Shown here in pieces: positions 58,293 through 60,699 of a stretch of 60,699 nt of DNA (the stretch's first letter is position 1; every line of letters starts with the position of its first letter). This stretch comes from Pseudidiomarina aestuarii (GTDB taxonomy: Bacteria; Pseudomonadota; Gammaproteobacteria; Enterobacterales; Alteromonadaceae). Both the position numbers and the translations under genes were made by a program. The notes beneath the pieces were generated by a model. It had not been told where the DNA came from, did not search any database, and saw only the letters and a program-made list of their open reading frames with translations. The stretch covers positions 1 to 60,699 of the forward strand of contig PYVG01000005.1 of assembly GCA_003030745.1 (NCBI GenBank), read 5' to 3'.

Positions 58293-58928
58293 CTATTTGT
58301 CCCATTTTAGCGTGGTGGCGAGCAATACTTCGCGCAGACTTAAGGTGCGCGGTTCCGTTCTACCTTTGTGATTCCATTGATGACCACATAAGGCTGGTGT
58401 GAGCGATTGGCTATCGGGTCGTGCCAATTGCCAATGTTGATAACCTTGGTCATCAACCTCAAGCGACTTACCGTCAAAATCGAACCAACCAAATTGATTC
58501 AAATGCACGCGCTGCTTGGCAAAATCAATGCGGTCGATCGAATCCAAGACCACCCGTTGTTGAGTTTGATTGAAGTCGTAAACCACCGTCACCACACCCA
58601 ATCGAGCGCCCTTCAAGAGCCACGCTTGGAGCTTTTTACGTTGGGTCTCGGTGAAGTTTAACCGTGCTTTCTGCGGTGCCTGCCAACTGGCATTTTGCTG
58701 ATCCAATTCCAACGGGAACGACTGCTCGAGCATACCTCGAGCAGCTTGTTGGACATAGTATGGGACACTTTTTAAGCGGCGTTGCAAACTCACTGTAGAG
58801 GCAACATTGAGTTGTGATAAAACGAGCAATTCCCGTTCATAGAGCGCTGTGCATAGCTCAGCAAAACCACCCTGCTTGGTCAGCGGTTGAAAAATATCGC
58901 CTTGACTCATCATTGTGGTCGGATTCAT
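58293..58928 (-). CDS. Conserved hypothetical protein
   Basis: A 211-residue soluble protein without signal peptide or membrane segment that I do not recognise. The N-terminal half is helical and contains FAELCTALYERELLVLSQLN and VPYYVQQAARGMLEQ; the C-terminal half looks beta-rich (GVVTVVYDFNQTQQRVVLDS, then FGWFDFDGKSLEVDDQGYQH). It is convergent with the TauE frame (5-nt gap) and lies 59 nt downstream of eno, so it may share the eno transcript. A second Met (MMSQGDIFQPL) could be the true start. Confidence 0.6.
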   Translation of the reverse strand: MNPTTMMSQGDIFQPLTKQGGFAELCTALYERELLVLSQLNVASTVSLQRRLKSVPYYVQQAARGMLEQSFPLELDQQNASWQAPQKARLNFTETQRKKLQAWLLKGARLGVVTVVYDFNQTQQRVVLDSIDRIDFAKQRVHLNQFGWFDFDGKSLEVDDQGYQHWQLARPDSQSLTPALCGHQWNHKGRTEPRTLSLREVLLATTLKWDK

Positions 58929-58987
58929 TGCCCGTCTCGTTACCTTTGTTGCTCTAGCCGAGCTGCCTTACGGACGTTGTCGCTGAG

Positions 58988-60289
<1,302 letters not shown>

Positions 60290-60315
60290 TTACTCCTTAA
60301 ACGACGACGCGCACT

Positions 60316-60699
60316 TTAGCCGCGTCGTTGCTTCTTATACACACCAGCGGCCTCAATAAAGCCACGGAATAAAGGATGTCCATCACGCGGGGTAGAGGTA
60401 AATTCAGGATGGAATTGAGCCGCTACAAACCATGGGTGCTCAGGAATTTCAATCACTTCTACCAATCGCTTATCGAACGACCAACCGGAGATTTTCAAAC
60501 CTGCGGCTTCCAGTCGCTCAATATAGGTACCATTGACCTCATAACGATGCCGGTGCCGTTCACGAATTTCGTCTTCACCATAGAGCTCATGAGCACGTGT
60601 ACCCTGCTCAAGATGACAAGGCTGCGCGCCTAAGCGCATCGTGCCGCCCAGATCAGAGTTCTGGTCGCGCAGCTCTTTTTGCCCTTTTTCATCCATCGA
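60316..60699 (-). CDS. pyrG: CTP synthase, C-terminal fragment at window edge
   Basis: Only the last about 127 residues are present; the 5' part lies beyond the window. They belong to the class I glutamine amidotransferase domain: [29 protein letters not shown], and the triad His/Glu in [23 protein letters not shown] synthase aminates UTP to CTP with glutamine. The pyrG-eno order supports the call. Confidence 0.95.
   Translation of the reverse strand, partial: SMDEKGQKELRDQNSDLGGTMRLGAQPCHLEQGTRAHELYGEDEIRERHRHRYEVNGTYIERLEAAGLKISGWSFDKRLVEVIEIPEHPWFVAAQFHPEFTSTPRDGHPLFRGFIEAAGVYKKQRRG

Overview
The window reads as chromosomal DNA of a gammaproteobacterium of the Alteromonadales type, most like Idiomarina and relatives. 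This rests on gene order and protein resemblance recalled from memory, not on a search. Pointers are the syd/queF/ppnN block next to DUF3549-DUF3301/yqcC/truC, an NAD-type isocitrate dehydrogenase, a DUF3192 protein, a mmsA-mmsB valine pathway beside gcvA/rlmM, and the long dapD-glnD-map // rpsB-tsf-pyrH-frr-uppS-cdsA-dxr-rseP-bamA-skp-lpxD-fabZ-lpxA-lpxB block. Coding density is high. I see no tRNA, rRNA, CRISPR array, prophage or intact insertion sequence.

Layout. 0-1.6 kb: a DMT-type exporter (cut by the window edge) and an AraC regulator, both on the minus strand. 1.8-7.3 kb: a plus-strand valine/branched-chain catabolic operon (mmsA, acyl-CoA dehydrogenase, 3-hydroxyisobutyryl-CoA hydrolase, mmsB, SDR). 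7.4-10 kb: gcvA-like regulator, alpha/beta hydrolase, rlmM. 10.1-13.8 kb: minus-strand NAD-IDH, DUF3192, ppnN, queF. 14-18.1 kb: syd, GNAT, Mpo1-like, DUF3301/DUF3549, yqcC, truC. 18.1-22.4 kb: dapD, glnD, map (minus). 22.75-36.6 kb: translation, isoprenoid, phospholipid, outer-membrane assembly and lipid A genes (plus). 36.7-39.5 kb: a redox trio (glutathionyl-hydroquinone reductase type GST, pirin, quinone oxidoreductase). 39.5-45.6 kb: xerD-dsbC-recJ-prfB-lysS. 45.7-48.4 kb: a Cys/Met PLP enzyme, slyD, ygfZ (minus). 48.5-49.1 kb: sdhE and a short YgfX-like gene. 49.1-53.6 kb: nadB (minus), then rpoE-rseA-rseB-rseC with a recognisable sigma-E promoter. 53.7-57.6 kb: lepA-lepB-rnc-era. 57.6-60.7 kb: TauE/SafE permease, an unknown protein, eno and the 3' end of pyrG.

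The genes are mostly housekeeping and work in familiar groups: envelope biogenesis (RseP, BamA, Skp, Lpx enzymes) with its stress response (RpoE/RseABC), ribosome and translation factors (S2, EF-Ts, Frr, RF2, LysRS, LepA), and disulfide/Fe-S/flavin maintenance (DsbC, YgfZ, SdhE).

The most unusual point is at about 57.59 kb. The era reading frame runs normally through the G4 motif (NKID) and then continues in frame into an almost complete TauE/SafE membrane permease, without the rest of the GTPase domain or the KH RNA-binding domain. This is either an assembly chimera, a genomic deletion/rearrangement or, least likely, a real GTPase-permease fusion. Further notable points are a promoter overlapping a terminator between frr and uppS, a YgfX-like protein lacking its membrane helices, an inverted-repeat-rich spacer before mmsA, a palindrome in the idh leader and the programmed frameshift of prfB.
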